A stretch of 64,000 nt of DNA from Paenibacillus sp. FSL R5-0766 (GCF_037971845.1 NZ_CP150227.1:4030001-4094000); one strand, 5' to 3'. Positions 53,896 to 63,735 are shown, numbered from the stretch's first letter. The notes: generated by a model not told the origin, from the sequence alone. A program made the numbers and translations.

Positions 53896-55395
53896 TTAAG
53901 ACTTTTCTAGATCCGATTTTGTATCACTTGCTGTTCCCTCATCTGTGACTTCAGCATCACCAGACGCGGTTACAGATTCTTCTGGACCCATCTCCTCAGA
54001 CACAGCCGGTAATGTAACCGTAACGGTTGTACCAGATCCAAGTTCACTCTGCATCGTGATCGTTCCCTCATGCAGTTCTACCAATTCTTGCGTAATCGCA
54101 AGACCCAGTCCCGTTCCCCCATTTTGATGATTAACCTGGAAGAAGCGGTCCCGTACTTTGATTAGGTGTTCTTCACTAATTCCGATACCGGTATCCTGAA
54201 CAGCTGCAATGATCTGACCATTCTCCTCTTTGACCGACAAGAAGATCCAGGAATTCTCATGTGAAAATTTGATCGCATTATCCACAACGTTTAAGAAAAC
54301 TTGTTTCAGTCTATTGCCGTCTCCATGGACATTATAAGCACGCGTCTCGTCCGTTTCCAATTTGAGATGGACCTGTTTTTGTTCCGCTTTGGCCCAGACA
54401 TTCAACATCGTTTCCTGTACAATTTCACGAATGTTGACCGTTCCTTTGACCAGCTTCATCTGATTCTGCTGCAATTTGGAGAAATCCAGCATCTCTTCAA
54501 CAAGTCCAATCAGTCGTTCGGTTTCCTTGGAGATAATACCCATACCGATACGAGTTTCTTCCGGATCATAACCGCCTGAGTCCAGTGTCTCGCTCCAGCC
54601 CTTAATACTGGTCAAAGGTGTTCTTAATTCATGTGAGATCGAGGAGATAAAATCATCCTTGATCTGATTACTGCGCACGATTTCATGTGCCATGAAGTTA
54701 AGTGTTGATGCCAATTCGCCCAGTTCGTGCTTATAATTTCCCTTAACCCTGACATCCAGCCGCCCTCTGGCCATTTGGGCAGATACTGCGGTGATGTTGT
54801 TAATTGGACGTACAATGGAATTTGCCATACCAATGCTGATGATCAACACTATAGCAAGCACGCCAACACCGACCGCAGCGGCGAGTAGTCCCATATTCAA
54901 CAGCTTTGAATTCACATCTTCGAGTGAAGTCAGATATCGAATAACATAAGTATTTTCGCCGCCCAGATCAAACTTGTGTGAAACGGCCATGACGGATTCT
55001 CCAGTACCTGGTTGTCTTCCAATCCAGCGTCCCATATCCCCATTCAGAGCCTGCATAATATCACTGGTTTGCAGCACAGCACGGTCAGATTCAAAAGCAG
55101 TCGAACTCGCCAATACGCGCCCGTTCAGATCCAAAATTTCCAATTCAGTATTGGACAATGCCAAGTTCACAAGGAGTCTGGATAGATTATTGCCATCCTC
55201 CGTAGTATTCTCACGAGCGATTGGCTCGAAAAAGTCCTTTGAATTAGAAATGTGGGTACTAATCGTATTGTAGATACTTTCATAATAATACCTTTGTACT
55301 GCCAACATAAATACGAATTCGACCAACAGCAGAGCGAGAAAAACTACAAAGAAATAATGTAGTACGATCTGCCGAGTAATGCCTTTTTTAATCAT
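53896..55395 (-). CDS. sensor histidine kinase
   Basis: A 499-residue membrane kinase. Two transmembrane helices (about 12-33 and 166-190) bracket an extracellular sensor domain of about 130 residues; then HAMP (190-245), HisKA with phospho-acceptor His255 in SISHELRTPLTSIKG, and a complete HATPase domain (NVVDNAIKF, DTGIGI, GGTGLGLAI). A Ser/Asp/Glu-rich tail of about 40 residues follows. The start ATG 55395 overlaps the response regulator stop by 4 bp, so the pair is translationally coupled. The upstream lipoprotein in the same operon is a plausible accessory to its outer domain. Confidence 0.92.
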   Translation of the reverse strand: MIKKGITRQIVLHYFFVVFLALLLVEFVFMLAVQRYYYESIYNTISTHISNSKDFFEPIARENTTEDGNNLSRLLVNLALSNTELEILDLNGRVLASSTAFESDRAVLQTSDIMQALNGDMGRWIGRQPGTGESVMAVSHKFDLGGENTYVIRYLTSLEDVNSKLLNMGLLAAAVGVGVLAIVLIISIGMANSIVRPINNITAVSAQMARGRLDVRVKGNYKHELGELASTLNFMAHEIVRSNQIKDDFISSISHELRTPLTSIKGWSETLDSGGYDPEETRIGMGIISKETERLIGLVEEMLDFSKLQQNQMKLVKGTVNIREIVQETMLNVWAKAEQKQVHLKLETDETRAYNVHGDGNRLKQVFLNVVDNAIKFSHENSWIFLSVKEENGQIIAAVQDTGIGISEEHLIKVRDRFFQVNHQNGGTGLGLAITQELVELHEGTITMQSELGSGTTVTVTLPAVSEEMGPEESVTASGDAEVTDEGTASDTKSDLEKS

Positions 55396-56090
55396 TGCTC
55401 CCGGCCCTTCCATTTGTACCCGTGACCCCATACAGTTTGCAGGTATTCGGGCTCGGAAGGATTGTTCTCAATTTTCTGACGCAGACGACGAATGTTGACA
55501 TCCACAATTTTGGGATCACCCATGTACTCTTTTCCCCACACATGATCTAACAATACATCGCGGCTGAGCGGTGTATTTTCTTTTTCCAGGAAAAACTGAA
55601 TCAAGGAAAACTCCGTTGGAGTCAATTCAATGGCTTCATTCTGTTTCTTGAATTGCTTCGAGATCAGGTCCAGTGAAAATGGCCCGGACTGGAACGTAAC
55701 CTTTGCCGCAGTTTCCCGATGCACGTTCACCCGGCGTAACAATGACTGAATACGTGCAATCAACTCTGTTGGGCTGAAAGGCTTGCTGACGTGATCATCT
55801 GCACCAACGGAGAGAGCATACACTTTATCCTGTTCCTGAACTTTCGCGGTCAAAAAGATGATGCCCAGACGTTCATTGGTTTCACGGATGCGTCGACAGA
55901 CCTCAAATCCATCAATACCTGGTACCATAACATCCAGCAGAGCCAGATCAATATCCGGTACTGTCTGAAGTATGCGGAGTGCTTCATGGCCATCACCCGC
56001 TTCAAGCACTTCGAATCCGTTTCTCTTTAAATTAATCACTATAAAACTGCGGATGGATTCTTCATCCTCAAGAATAAGTACTTTACTCAT
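55392..56090 (-). CDS. OmpR-family response regulator
   Basis: A 232-residue regulator. The receiver domain (1-115) has Asp10/Glu11 pair (LEDEES), phospho-acceptor Asp53 in ALLDVMVPG, Thr81 and Lys103 in VSKPFSP. The winged-helix effector domain (135-230) shows ELTPTEFSLIQFFLEKEN and VDVNIRRLRQKIENNP. It binds DNA as a dimer when phosphorylated by the kinase encoded next. GGGAG lies 6 nt upstream of the ATG. It overlaps the lipoprotein gene by 8 bp and the kinase gene by 4 bp. Confidence 0.95.
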   Translation of the reverse strand: MSKVLILEDEESIRSFIVINLKRNGFEVLEAGDGHEALRILQTVPDIDLALLDVMVPGIDGFEVCRRIRETNERLGIIFLTAKVQEQDKVYALSVGADDHVSKPFSPTELIARIQSLLRRVNVHRETAAKVTFQSGPFSLDLISKQFKKQNEAIELTPTEFSLIQFFLEKENTPLSRDVLLDHVWGKEYMGDPKIVDVNIRRLRQKIENNPSEPEYLQTVWGHGYKWKGREQ

Positions 56091-57408
56091 TAAGTTCTCC
56101 CTTTCTATTCAGCTGAGAAGTATTGCTCAGTGCATCTTTACCCGCCTCTGATTGTGCTACTCGTGAAGCAATAACCCGATCTTTGGTACGCGTAATTTCC
56201 TTCCAGCTTTTACCCTTCTCCTGTTCCCACTTGGAAAGGGTGAAATATTTGATCTCTGCTACGGTTTCGTCCGTATCAATCATTTTAAATCGAATATATT
56301 TTTCCTTCTCCGATTTGGTGTCAATAGTGATCTTACCGTACCACTCTGGCTTGAGATTTAGATGGAATAAATCAGCATCATCCCGGAATTGGAATGAGAC
56401 AAATTTCTTGCTGTCTTTGCCATCCCATTGGTAATAGGTATAGAACCACAACCTGGAGTCAAAAACGTAATGCTCCCAGCCTTTTGGAGTCTCTTTAAGT
56501 CCAAACTCAATAATACCATCATTATCGACATCACCGCTTAAAATTTTGTCATCTCTATACGTTTGATCCGGTGATTTAAAAGCATTGACTAACTTGTTAT
56601 CTTTAACATACATAATTTGTGAGAAGGAACTCCGATCATCCAGCTCAGCATCCAGTACAATGCCCATTTGTCCTTTGGAGATCTCGCCACCCAGCGCATT
56701 ATAAACTTCTTTAACGGTATAATCGGTCTGCACCCGATCCACTTCCTTGAAGCTACCATCTTCATACTGGTATAACGCAATCGATGCAAAACCACTGGTG
56801 TTCAGCGAAATGATAACAAAATCACTTTTACCATCTCCGCTCAAATCCAGCGTGTTCCCCTGCGCATTATCAATAATATATTGATTATACGGAACTCCAC
56901 CCAAGACCTGCTCCAGTGCCCCGCCCTTGTAGGAATATGCAGTCAGGGCCTTCTGCTCCTGCAGACTTACACCAAGAATAATATCCGGATTTCCGTCATT
57001 CGTAATATCCAATACTTTAAAGGATTGCAACTCATTTCCCGGCACATCAAATGTAAGCTTTTTAACCCATGTGCCTCCCTGCTCTTCCAAAATCATGCCA
57101 TGGATTCGCACATTCTCATTTGGTGTCTCATAAAAAACAATCGCTTCCCGAGTTCCATCCCCATTCAGGTCTTCTACTCGAATCATACTGGTATTATTCA
57201 TATCCTTGGGACGGATCAACGTGCTCTCTGGCGGCAGTTTAACCTGAACCACGTTGTACAGTTTCTCCTTATCGGTGGACATCATTGGTTTTCTCATCAA
57301 GCCCTTGGGGTCACTTATGACTGTGCATCCGCTTAGAACAGAACCAAGCATAATCGCCATAGTTCCTGCTGCAATGAAGCGTCCCCACCGTGAATTAAAC
57401 AATCTCAT
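56083..57408 (-). CDS. FG-GAP/VCBS-repeat lipoprotein in a two-component operon
   Basis: About 441 residues. A signal peptide with lipobox LSGC (MRLFNSRWGRFIAAGTMAIM and onward) anchors it outside the membrane. Four calcium-loop-like motifs typical of FG-GAP/VCBS beta-propellers are spread through it: DLNGDGTRE, DITNDGNPD, DLSGDGKSD and DVDNDGIIE. The start is uncertain: TTG 57420, GTG 57411 or ATG 57408; the ATG gives the most normal signal peptide. It lies 4-16 bp after an ATPase gene and overlaps the response regulator by 8 bp, so it belongs to the signalling operon. Inference: a surface ligand sensor or partner of the kinase. Not recognised as a named gene. Confidence 0.82.
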   Translation of the reverse strand: MRLFNSRWGRFIAAGTMAIMLGSVLSGCTVISDPKGLMRKPMMSTDKEKLYNVVQVKLPPESTLIRPKDMNNTSMIRVEDLNGDGTREAIVFYETPNENVRIHGMILEEQGGTWVKKLTFDVPGNELQSFKVLDITNDGNPDIILGVSLQEQKALTAYSYKGGALEQVLGGVPYNQYIIDNAQGNTLDLSGDGKSDFVIISLNTSGFASIALYQYEDGSFKEVDRVQTDYTVKEVYNALGGEISKGQMGIVLDAELDDRSSFSQIMYVKDNKLVNAFKSPDQTYRDDKILSGDVDNDGIIEFGLKETPKGWEHYVFDSRLWFYTYYQWDGKDSKKFVSFQFRDDADLFHLNLKPEWYGKITIDTKSEKEKYIRFKMIDTDETVAEIKYFTLSKWEQEKGKSWKEITRTKDRVIASRVAQSEAGKDALSNTSQLNRKGELNE

Positions 57409-57424
57409 CACTCTTTTCAATAGT

Positions 57425-58150
57425 TTAAATCTGGTTTTTTTCTTGCTGTGTCAGTCTTCGTCCACGAATATCAAAAGCAATCTTGCCTTCTGCCAATCCC
57501 CAGATCCGTGTGGCATGTTTTTCAGCAAGTTCAATAGGCAGTACTGCAATGACTGTTGCACGTTCTTCTTCACATAATTTGCGCAGCGTTTCCAGCACCG
57601 AATCTGCTGTGTGAGGGTCAAGACCAATCACTGGTTCATCGGCCAAAACGACTTTGGCACCATGAGCAAGTGCTCTTGCAATAGCAACACGCTGCTTCTC
57701 GCCACCACTGAGCTTCTCTGCTATTTGATGTGCTTTATCAAGTAATCCCAATCCTTCGAGATAATCCATAGCACCCATATAATCATCGGAACGTACCATA
57801 CCGGTTACCATTCTCCATACGGGAGTCTGACCCGATCGTCCGATTAACACATTTTTAAGAGCCGTACGTCTAGGAAATAATTCTGGATTTTGTTCCAAGT
57901 ATGCCCATTCCCGTTTGATTTTCCGTTTTCCGGACCAGCCTTCTTTCAAAATCTCGGCACCATCCACCGTAAACCGGCCGGAATCCCATTTTTCCATCAT
58001 GGCCAAACATTTAAGCAACATGCTTTTACCGCTACCGCTTGAGCCAACTACAGCAATCATTTCACCCTGTTGCATATCAAATCGAATATCCCGCAGAACG
58101 GGAACGCGGTCCACGCCAACGGATTTACTCAAGTTCTCTACTCTGATCAT
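57425..58150 (-). CDS. orphan ABC ATPase (PhnC-like) with altered switch loop
   Basis: A 241-residue ATPase resembling the PhnC subgroup: Walker A GSSGSGKS (36-43), Q-loop glutamine in YLEQNPELFPRRTALKNVLIG, signature KLSGGEKQRVAIARAL (146-161), Walker B VVLADEPVIGLDP (167-179). Where PhnC and other ABC proteins have the switch histidine, the sequence reads IAVLPIELAEKH: proline occupies that position by my alignment. No permease or binding protein is adjacent; instead it leads a lipoprotein/response regulator/kinase operon. It may therefore be a regulatory or non-transport ATPase. GAGGAG lies 8 nt before the ATG. The MFS gene 83 bp upstream may be co-transcribed. Confidence 0.85.
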   Translation of the reverse strand: MIRVENLSKSVGVDRVPVLRDIRFDMQQGEMIAVVGSSGSGKSMLLKCLAMMEKWDSGRFTVDGAEILKEGWSGKRKIKREWAYLEQNPELFPRRTALKNVLIGRSGQTPVWRMVTGMVRSDDYMGAMDYLEGLGLLDKAHQIAEKLSGGEKQRVAIARALAHGAKVVLADEPVIGLDPHTADSVLETLRKLCEEERATVIAVLPIELAEKHATRIWGLAEGKIAFDIRGRRLTQQEKNQI

Positions 58151-58233
58151 CGCGATGTCTCCTCTTGTCCATGTTTTTCCCTACCACTAGTGTACTCGGA
58201 AATGGACATCAATTTCCATGCGAACACCAGCTT

Positions 58234-59424
58234 CTATTTTAACACAGATTCGAACTCAGGTTTACGACGAAATAATATACCTGCCACGCCGAAAAGAAGG
58301 TACAGAATTCCGAGCAAGGTGAACATGCTTCCGGGTGAAATCCAGTTGATCATCTGACCACCCAGATTCGGTCCAATAATACTTCCAATCGTGAAATGAA
58401 AGGATGCCACAACGTTGGCTGCAGGCAGTAACACCTTAGGCAAAATGTCTGCGGCATAGGCCAGGCCCAATGAGAAAAAGGAGCCGACCAGGCCACCTGC
58501 GATGGTTAACAATACAAGCGTCCACCAGAAATGCGTACCTGCGACTGGAACCAGCATGAAGATGATTCCCCCGCTGATGCCCGCAAACATCAATATCTTT
58601 TTACGCCCGTATCGGTCACTCAATATCCCAAGAGGCAATTGAAGGAACAAACCTCCAATCCCGATAAATGGAAGCAAGGATGAAATCTGATCGGTATCGA
58701 ATCCAATACGCAGGCCATACACGGGGAAGTTGCTATTCATACCGGCCTCCATATATCCGTATAAAAGTGCTGGTAACAATGCATACCAGGCCCATGCCAG
58801 ACTGCGACGGAAGCGCCGTTCAGGGAGCTGGCCATGCTCTGCTTTTTCCGGCTTCGTATTCGGAAGCTTCATTAATACCAGTATAAGTACTGCTGCCATA
58901 CATACGAACAATACCCAGAAAGGGACAGCATCACCGAAGCCAAGCAGCTTAATTCCCAGCGGACCAATACTGAATCCCAGCCCGTAGGACATGCCATATA
59001 GTGATATGTAGCGCCCACGTTTCTCAGGTGCCGTAACAAGCAGTACCCAGAGCTGAGCCGCGTAATGCAGTGCGCTGTCTCCTATTCCAACGATCAGGCG
59101 CAATATGAACCATATTTTAATATCTGGTAAATACGGAAATAGTACTAAAGGGACCATGACCAATATCAGGCCACCCACAATCAGTTTTTTGAACCCGAGT
59201 GCCCCTAATAGTCGTTCCGCAACTAGAGTCATGGCAAAGGAGCCAATGTACAACGCGGCGGCGTTTAATCCGTTCAAACCTGGTGAAACCCCTTTTTGCT
59301 CCAAAAAAATCGAAAGCACAGGCAGCAAAAGCCCCTGACTAATTCCAGCTACCACAATAACCGTAATCAAAATGAGATAGTTGGCTGTCGAGTGTGATAG
59401 TTTGGGACGAGTAATCGATGACAC
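58234..59424 (-). CDS. MFS transporter
   Basis: A 396-residue major facilitator with twelve predicted helices. The start is GTG 59424, 9 nt after AGGAGG; the in-frame codon at 59451 lacks a site. Landmarks are ISQGLLLPVLSIFLEQKGVS in helix 1, a short central loop (NTKPEKAEHGQLPERRFRR) and the helix 8-9 loop GILSDRYGRKKI, which is the conserved MFS signature. Substrate unknown; the plan resembles drug or sugar effluxers. It precedes the ATPase/lipoprotein/two-component genes by 83 bp on the same strand without an obvious terminator, so it may be regulated by or part of that unit. Confidence 0.87.
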   Translation of the reverse strand: MSSITRPKLSHSTANYLILITVIVVAGISQGLLLPVLSIFLEQKGVSPGLNGLNAAALYIGSFAMTLVAERLLGALGFKKLIVGGLILVMVPLVLFPYLPDIKIWFILRLIVGIGDSALHYAAQLWVLLVTAPEKRGRYISLYGMSYGLGFSIGPLGIKLLGFGDAVPFWVLFVCMAAVLILVLMKLPNTKPEKAEHGQLPERRFRRSLAWAWYALLPALLYGYMEAGMNSNFPVYGLRIGFDTDQISSLLPFIGIGGLFLQLPLGILSDRYGRKKILMFAGISGGIIFMLVPVAGTHFWWTLVLLTIAGGLVGSFFSLGLAYAADILPKVLLPAANVVASFHFTIGSIIGPNLGGQMINWISPGSMFTLLGILYLLFGVAGILFRRKPEFESVLK

Positions 59425-59632
59425 GAATTCATTCCTCCTGCGAGCACACAAAGAAAAATCGCCATCGCTGACGACTTTTGTATGATATACATATGGTTTT
59501 AAACTGCTATTCTTGAATCAGGGCTTTGCGCCGGACTTGAACATTATAGTGGACAACGCCCTGCAAAACAAGCCATAATAGTACTTAAGTCGCTGCGTAC
59601 ACTTAGATGTGACGGGAGGATTCTGCAACAAT

Positions 59633-60553
59633 ATGGCTTATCATGTGAAAATTGATGTTTCACCGATATATGAAATGCTCAACAGCTTTCTGGTTTATGT
59701 TACGAAAAAATGGATTCAGCATCTGGATATAGGTCCTGAATGGATTCTGGAAGTGGAAGGCAAACTAAGTTCCAATGTACGAGCTGCGCTCGCACCTGCT
59801 GCCACTTGGCCTTTTGATGATTTTGATGTCCTGTTTGCATGGGCTGCGTATCAAAATGATACGAAGGAAAATCGTGAATTTCTGGACATGCTTGCCGGAA
59901 TGACAGCGGAAGACCTGTATGCACGTGTGTCTCCTCTTCTGCCCGCTCTTACAATAGAAGAATCTACGCGCATTCGGAACAGTTATGTCCCATTATTGCG
60001 ACTATGGGATGAACACTACTGTCAGAATATGAGCGAAGATCAGCGTGTGTGGCTGGAAGAAGATGCCGAAGAAAAACGCATTTTGCTTGATAAAATGGGC
60101 CCTGAACTGCTTATTGAATATGCTACAGCGGGCGTTATTGTTGAACCGATGCCGGGACTGAACGAAGTCATCCTGTTTCCAACGGTCCACAATCGTCCTA
60201 TTAATATGTACTGTTTCTATGAGGGTATGATGATCATGCAGTATCCCGTAGATGCACCTGAAGAGAACGAAGACCAGCCACCAACATGTCTTTTACGTTT
60301 CACCCATGCGCTGGCTGATCCCGAAAGACTTCGCCTGCTTCGTTACGTATCGGATGAACCCAAATCCCTCGCTGAGATGTGTGAAGAATTGGATAAAGAC
60401 GAAGACACGGTCAAAGACCAGGTTATGGCGCTACGCATCGCAGGTCTGCTACGGACCCATCTGCTCGGAAGTAACCGTAAAGAGAAATATAGTATTCGAC
60501 CGGATGGCGTATCTGAACTGAATATGTTCCTGGAATCCTACATTCGCATTTAA
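59633..60553 (+). CDS. ArsR-like winged-helix transcription regulator
   Basis: About 306 residues. The C-terminal 90 residues form an ArsR-type winged helix: LADPERLRLLRYVSDEPKSL, then MCEELDKDEDTVKDQVMALR with the recognition helix, and the GSNRKEKYSIRP wing. The long N-terminal part has a hydrophobic pocket-like helical domain (SPIYEMLNSFLVYVTKKW, a segment common to large ArsR-like regulators of Bacillales). The start ATG 59633 follows GGGAGG at 13 nt, rather far. Ligand unknown. It diverges from the MFS gene and could control it; a HAD hydrolase follows 49 bp downstream on the same strand. Confidence 0.82.
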   Translation: MAYHVKIDVSPIYEMLNSFLVYVTKKWIQHLDIGPEWILEVEGKLSSNVRAALAPAATWPFDDFDVLFAWAAYQNDTKENREFLDMLAGMTAEDLYARVSPLLPALTIEESTRIRNSYVPLLRLWDEHYCQNMSEDQRVWLEEDAEEKRILLDKMGPELLIEYATAGVIVEPMPGLNEVILFPTVHNRPINMYCFYEGMMIMQYPVDAPEENEDQPPTCLLRFTHALADPERLRLLRYVSDEPKSLAEMCEELDKDEDTVKDQVMALRIAGLLRTHLLGSNRKEKYSIRPDGVSELNMFLESYIRI

Positions 60554-60602
60554 TTTAGTTGAACCATTGTGGATTTACTGGCTACAAGGAGTGAGTTAGA
60601 TC

Positions 60603-61367
60603 ATGAAAATAATGAAACAACATATTTTGTTTGACCTTGATGATACACTCGTATATTGCAACAAGTACTTCAACCTGGTTTTGGGAGAATTCTTTGAAAA
60701 TATGCAAGAGTGGTTTGATGGACATTCTCTGACGACACAAGAGATTCGGGAAAAACAGCTGGAGATTGATGTAACCGGAGTGAACAAGCTTGGCTTTGCG
60801 AGTCATCATTTCCCGCAATCCCTGATTGATACCTATCGTTATTTCTCCGGCAAGTTCGCCAGATTAACCTCTCCCAGAGAAGAGTCTTATCTGAGCAAGT
60901 TGGGTATGAGTGTGTACGATCAGGAGGTTGAACCCTACCCTCATATGGTTGAAACGCTTGAGAACCTCAAAGGTGCTGGACATTCCCTCTACTTATATAC
61001 GGGCGGCGAAACCGTGATCCAACAGCGGAAGATTGATCAGATGAAACTCTCGGCTTATTTTGATGATCGGATCTATATCCGACAACACAAAAACGTCGAG
61101 GCGTTGGAAGGCATTCTGTCTAATGGTCCGTTTGATCGTCGGGCAACTTGGATGATTGGCAACTCACTACGCACAGATATTATGCCTGCGGTAAAAGCCG
61201 GAATTCACAGCATTTATATCAAACAACCGAATGAATGGCAATACAACATCGTAGAACTTCAGCCTAATCCGGAAACGTCGATGTATACCATCACTGCACT
61301 GGAAGAGGTACCAAAAGTCATACACGAAAATATACAACAGCAGCAACAGAAAAGGACCCTTGGTTAA
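60603..61367 (+). CDS. HAD-superfamily hydrolase
   Basis: A 254-residue phosphatase-type HAD protein. Motif I FDLDDTLVYC (about 10-19) holds the nucleophile Asp and the acid Asp; motif II Thr is in YLYTGGE, motif III Lys in IDQMK or the following segment, and motif IV is WMIGNSLRTDIM. The cap domain lies between motifs I and II. AAGGAG precedes the ATG region. The last codons (Thr-Leu-Gly and stop) lie inside the terminator stem, so the C-terminus and terminator share sequence. Substrate unknown. It may be co-transcribed with the ArsR-like gene. Confidence 0.88.
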   Translation: MKIMKQHILFDLDDTLVYCNKYFNLVLGEFFENMQEWFDGHSLTTQEIREKQLEIDVTGVNKLGFASHHFPQSLIDTYRYFSGKFARLTSPREESYLSKLGMSVYDQEVEPYPHMVETLENLKGAGHSLYLYTGGETVIQQRKIDQMKLSAYFDDRIYIRQHKNVEALEGILSNGPFDRRATWMIGNSLRTDIMPAVKAGIHSIYIKQPNEWQYNIVELQPNPETSMYTITALEEVPKVIHENIQQQQQKRTLG

Positions 61368-61377
61368 GGGTCCTTTT
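61350..61377 (+). terminator. terminator overlapping the HAD gene stop codon, bidirectional
   Basis: AAAAGGACCCTT-GGTT-AAGGGTCCTTTT is a perfect 12-bp stem whose loop and right arm contain the TAA stop (61365-61367). Symmetric A/T flanks let it end the convergent topB as well. Confidence 0.9.
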
Positions 61378-61395
61378 ACTTTATGATGACTAACA

Positions 61396-63735
61396 TCAAG
61401 CATCCTGCTTCTCGCCAGATAATTTGCCTGTTACTACGTCCTGCAAAATAATACGTGCTTTCACCGTACTCCCGTCTTTTCGTTTAAACGACAGTACTTG
61501 TGTACTGCCCTTCTCTATCAGCGATTTTAACATCGTACTGGTGATTTTTTTACCCGCATACTCTTTCCAGACCACAAATGGACAGCCTTCCTTGAAACGT
61601 GAGCATCCATAACCCTTCTTGCCCTCTATAATCTGACCCGTGCAGCCGGGAGAAGGACAAGGTGCCAGTAACTCTCTCACTCCGGTTGGGCTCGCTGTTG
61701 AAGATGATGCCTTGGTGGTCGTGCTTTTCCCACTGCCCGCTCTGGACGAAGATGCCGTAGTCTGACGGGACGTTTTTACAGCGGAACCACCACTAGCCGT
61801 CTTGGCAGATGTCCTTGTATTGCCGGCCTGGGTCCTGGCTCCTTTACCTTTGCCCCTGCCTGCCCGTGAATCTTCCCCAAAAGCATCTGCTGGGGCTGGG
61901 GCTTGTACACGTACTTTCTCAATGATGGACAAGGTGAATTTCTTGACGTTCTCCATGAACTTGTCCTGACCCGCCTCACCTTTGGAAATCTGATATAATC
62001 TTCTTTCCCATTGCCCGGTCATCTCAGGTGAAGTTAACAGATCTACGCCTGCACGGCGAATCAACTCAATAGCTGTTCTGCCTTTGAGCGTTAACTGCAT
62101 TTTCTTTCCTTGCAGCGTAATGTAACCCACGTTTTTGAGGCGTTCAATTGTAGCCGCACGTGTAGCCGGAGTACCCAGACCACTATCTTTCATCGCATCT
62201 CGCAGCTCTTCATTCTCGATCTGCTTGCCTGCACTCTCCATCGCTTTCAGCAATGTTCCCTCGGTATAACTTTTGGGAGGCTGGGTCGCCTTCTCCTTGA
62301 ACTCACTCTTCGTACATTGAACAGGCAATTCAGGTTGTACAGCAAAAGCCTTGTCCGTCCACTCTTCAGCTTCCTCATCCTCATTGCCGTTTTTCTTGGT
62401 CTTCTTCTTGCCTGCACCACCCTGTTCCTGATCTCCAGAACCGAGAACCACTTTCCATCCGAGGGACAGCAGCTCTTTGACAGATGTCTTAAACTGATGT
62501 TTCTCCACTTCGGTGAGCACGGTATGTTGCTTATACTCCGCCGGAGGATAAAAGTGAGACAAGAACCGTCTTACAATCAAATCATAGATGTTCTGCTCAT
62601 CCTTGGATAAGGTACCTGGTCGCTTCAAAGTAGGTAGGATCGCATGGTGATCTTCAACTCTGCTCGGATTACATACCCCTTTATTATTCTTGTGAACAAG
62701 CTCTGGCTTGGCCCCTTGTGCAAGCTCACTATAGGTACCATTTTTAAGCAGGTTTAGTGTTTTGTGCATACCTTCAATATTCTGTTCTGTAACATAGTTG
62801 GAGTTTGTCCGCGGATACGAAATTACCTTGTGTTTTTCATACAAGGCCTGTGCAATATCCAGTGTTTTTTTGGCTCCATATCCAAACTTGGCATTGGCTT
62901 CACGCTGTAAAAGGGTCAGGTCATACAAACGATACGGATACTCCTTCGTCTGCTTTGCTTCGTATTTGGTAATCTGCCCTGTCTTGCCCTTCACAGTGGC
63001 TGCAATGGCCTCTGCTGCCTCCGCATCGGTCAACTTATCTCCCTGACGCAGTCCCCGGTACTCAACACCTTCTTGCCGAAACCAGGCGGCTACTTCATAA
63101 AAGGTCTGTGACTGGAACGCTTCAATCTCTATTTCCCGATCGTAGATTAGCGCGAGTACCGGCGTCTGCACACGGCCTACAGACAACAATGCATTATGGC
63201 GGGTTGTAAACGCCCGCGAGGCATTCATGCCGATCAGCCAATCGGCTTCACTTCTGGCGCGAGCTGCATGGGTCAAATTTTCAAATTCAGAGGCATCCTT
63301 CAGACCATCAAATCCACGTCTAATGCTCTCTGCCGTCAAATCCGATATCCATAAACGCTTTACAGGCTGACGCAGCTTCAATTGCTGTTGTATGAGAGCG
63401 AAGATGTACTGACCTTCTCTCCCTGCATCGCAAGCATTAACGATCGCTGAAGCCCGTTTTGCCAGTTCTCCAATCATTTTGAGCTGATCTTTAGTCCTCG
63501 GATTGGGTACAATCTTGAACTGATCGGGTATGATTGGCAGGTCCGCTATATTCCAGCGTTTGTACTTTGTATCATAGGCATCCGGTTCAGCCAGTCCAAG
63601 CAAATGCCCTATCGCCCAAGTGATGATGTAATGCTCACCCTCCAGATATGTGCGATTATTCTTGGCCTTTGGTTCTATGACGGCGGCAATGGTTCGACCC
63701 ATGTCGGGTTTTTCCGCTATAACCAGTGTCTTCAT
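61396..63735 (-). CDS. topB: DNA topoisomerase III
   Basis: A 779-residue type IA topoisomerase. The TOPRIM domain has Glu8 (IAEKPD) and ACDAGREGQ (Asp103, Glu107); nucleophile Tyr307 lies in VISYPRTNSNYVTE. It relaxes and decatenates DNA, often with RecQ. Beyond the core (about residue 620) is a 60-residue Ser/Thr/Ala/Arg-rich linker, then one four-cysteine zinc ribbon (CPSPGCTGQI and CSRFKEGCPF) and a terminal domain of about 60 residues. An acidic/basic low-complexity insert (GKKKTKKNGNEDEEAEEWTD) near 455-475 is unusual. AAGGAGGAG lies upstream of the ATG. Chromosomal copy; no plasmid signs. Confidence 0.96.
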   Translation of the reverse strand: MKTLVIAEKPDMGRTIAAVIEPKAKNNRTYLEGEHYIITWAIGHLLGLAEPDAYDTKYKRWNIADLPIIPDQFKIVPNPRTKDQLKMIGELAKRASAIVNACDAGREGQYIFALIQQQLKLRQPVKRLWISDLTAESIRRGFDGLKDASEFENLTHAARARSEADWLIGMNASRAFTTRHNALLSVGRVQTPVLALIYDREIEIEAFQSQTFYEVAAWFRQEGVEYRGLRQGDKLTDAEAAEAIAATVKGKTGQITKYEAKQTKEYPYRLYDLTLLQREANAKFGYGAKKTLDIAQALYEKHKVISYPRTNSNYVTEQNIEGMHKTLNLLKNGTYSELAQGAKPELVHKNNKGVCNPSRVEDHHAILPTLKRPGTLSKDEQNIYDLIVRRFLSHFYPPAEYKQHTVLTEVEKHQFKTSVKELLSLGWKVVLGSGDQEQGGAGKKKTKKNGNEDEEAEEWTDKAFAVQPELPVQCTKSEFKEKATQPPKSYTEGTLLKAMESAGKQIENEELRDAMKDSGLGTPATRAATIERLKNVGYITLQGKKMQLTLKGRTAIELIRRAGVDLLTSPEMTGQWERRLYQISKGEAGQDKFMENVKKFTLSIIEKVRVQAPAPADAFGEDSRAGRGKGKGARTQAGNTRTSAKTASGGSAVKTSRQTTASSSRAGSGKSTTTKASSSTASPTGVRELLAPCPSPGCTGQIIEGKKGYGCSRFKEGCPFVVWKEYAGKKITSTMLKSLIEKGSTQVLSFKRKDGSTVKARIILQDVVTGKLSGEKQDA

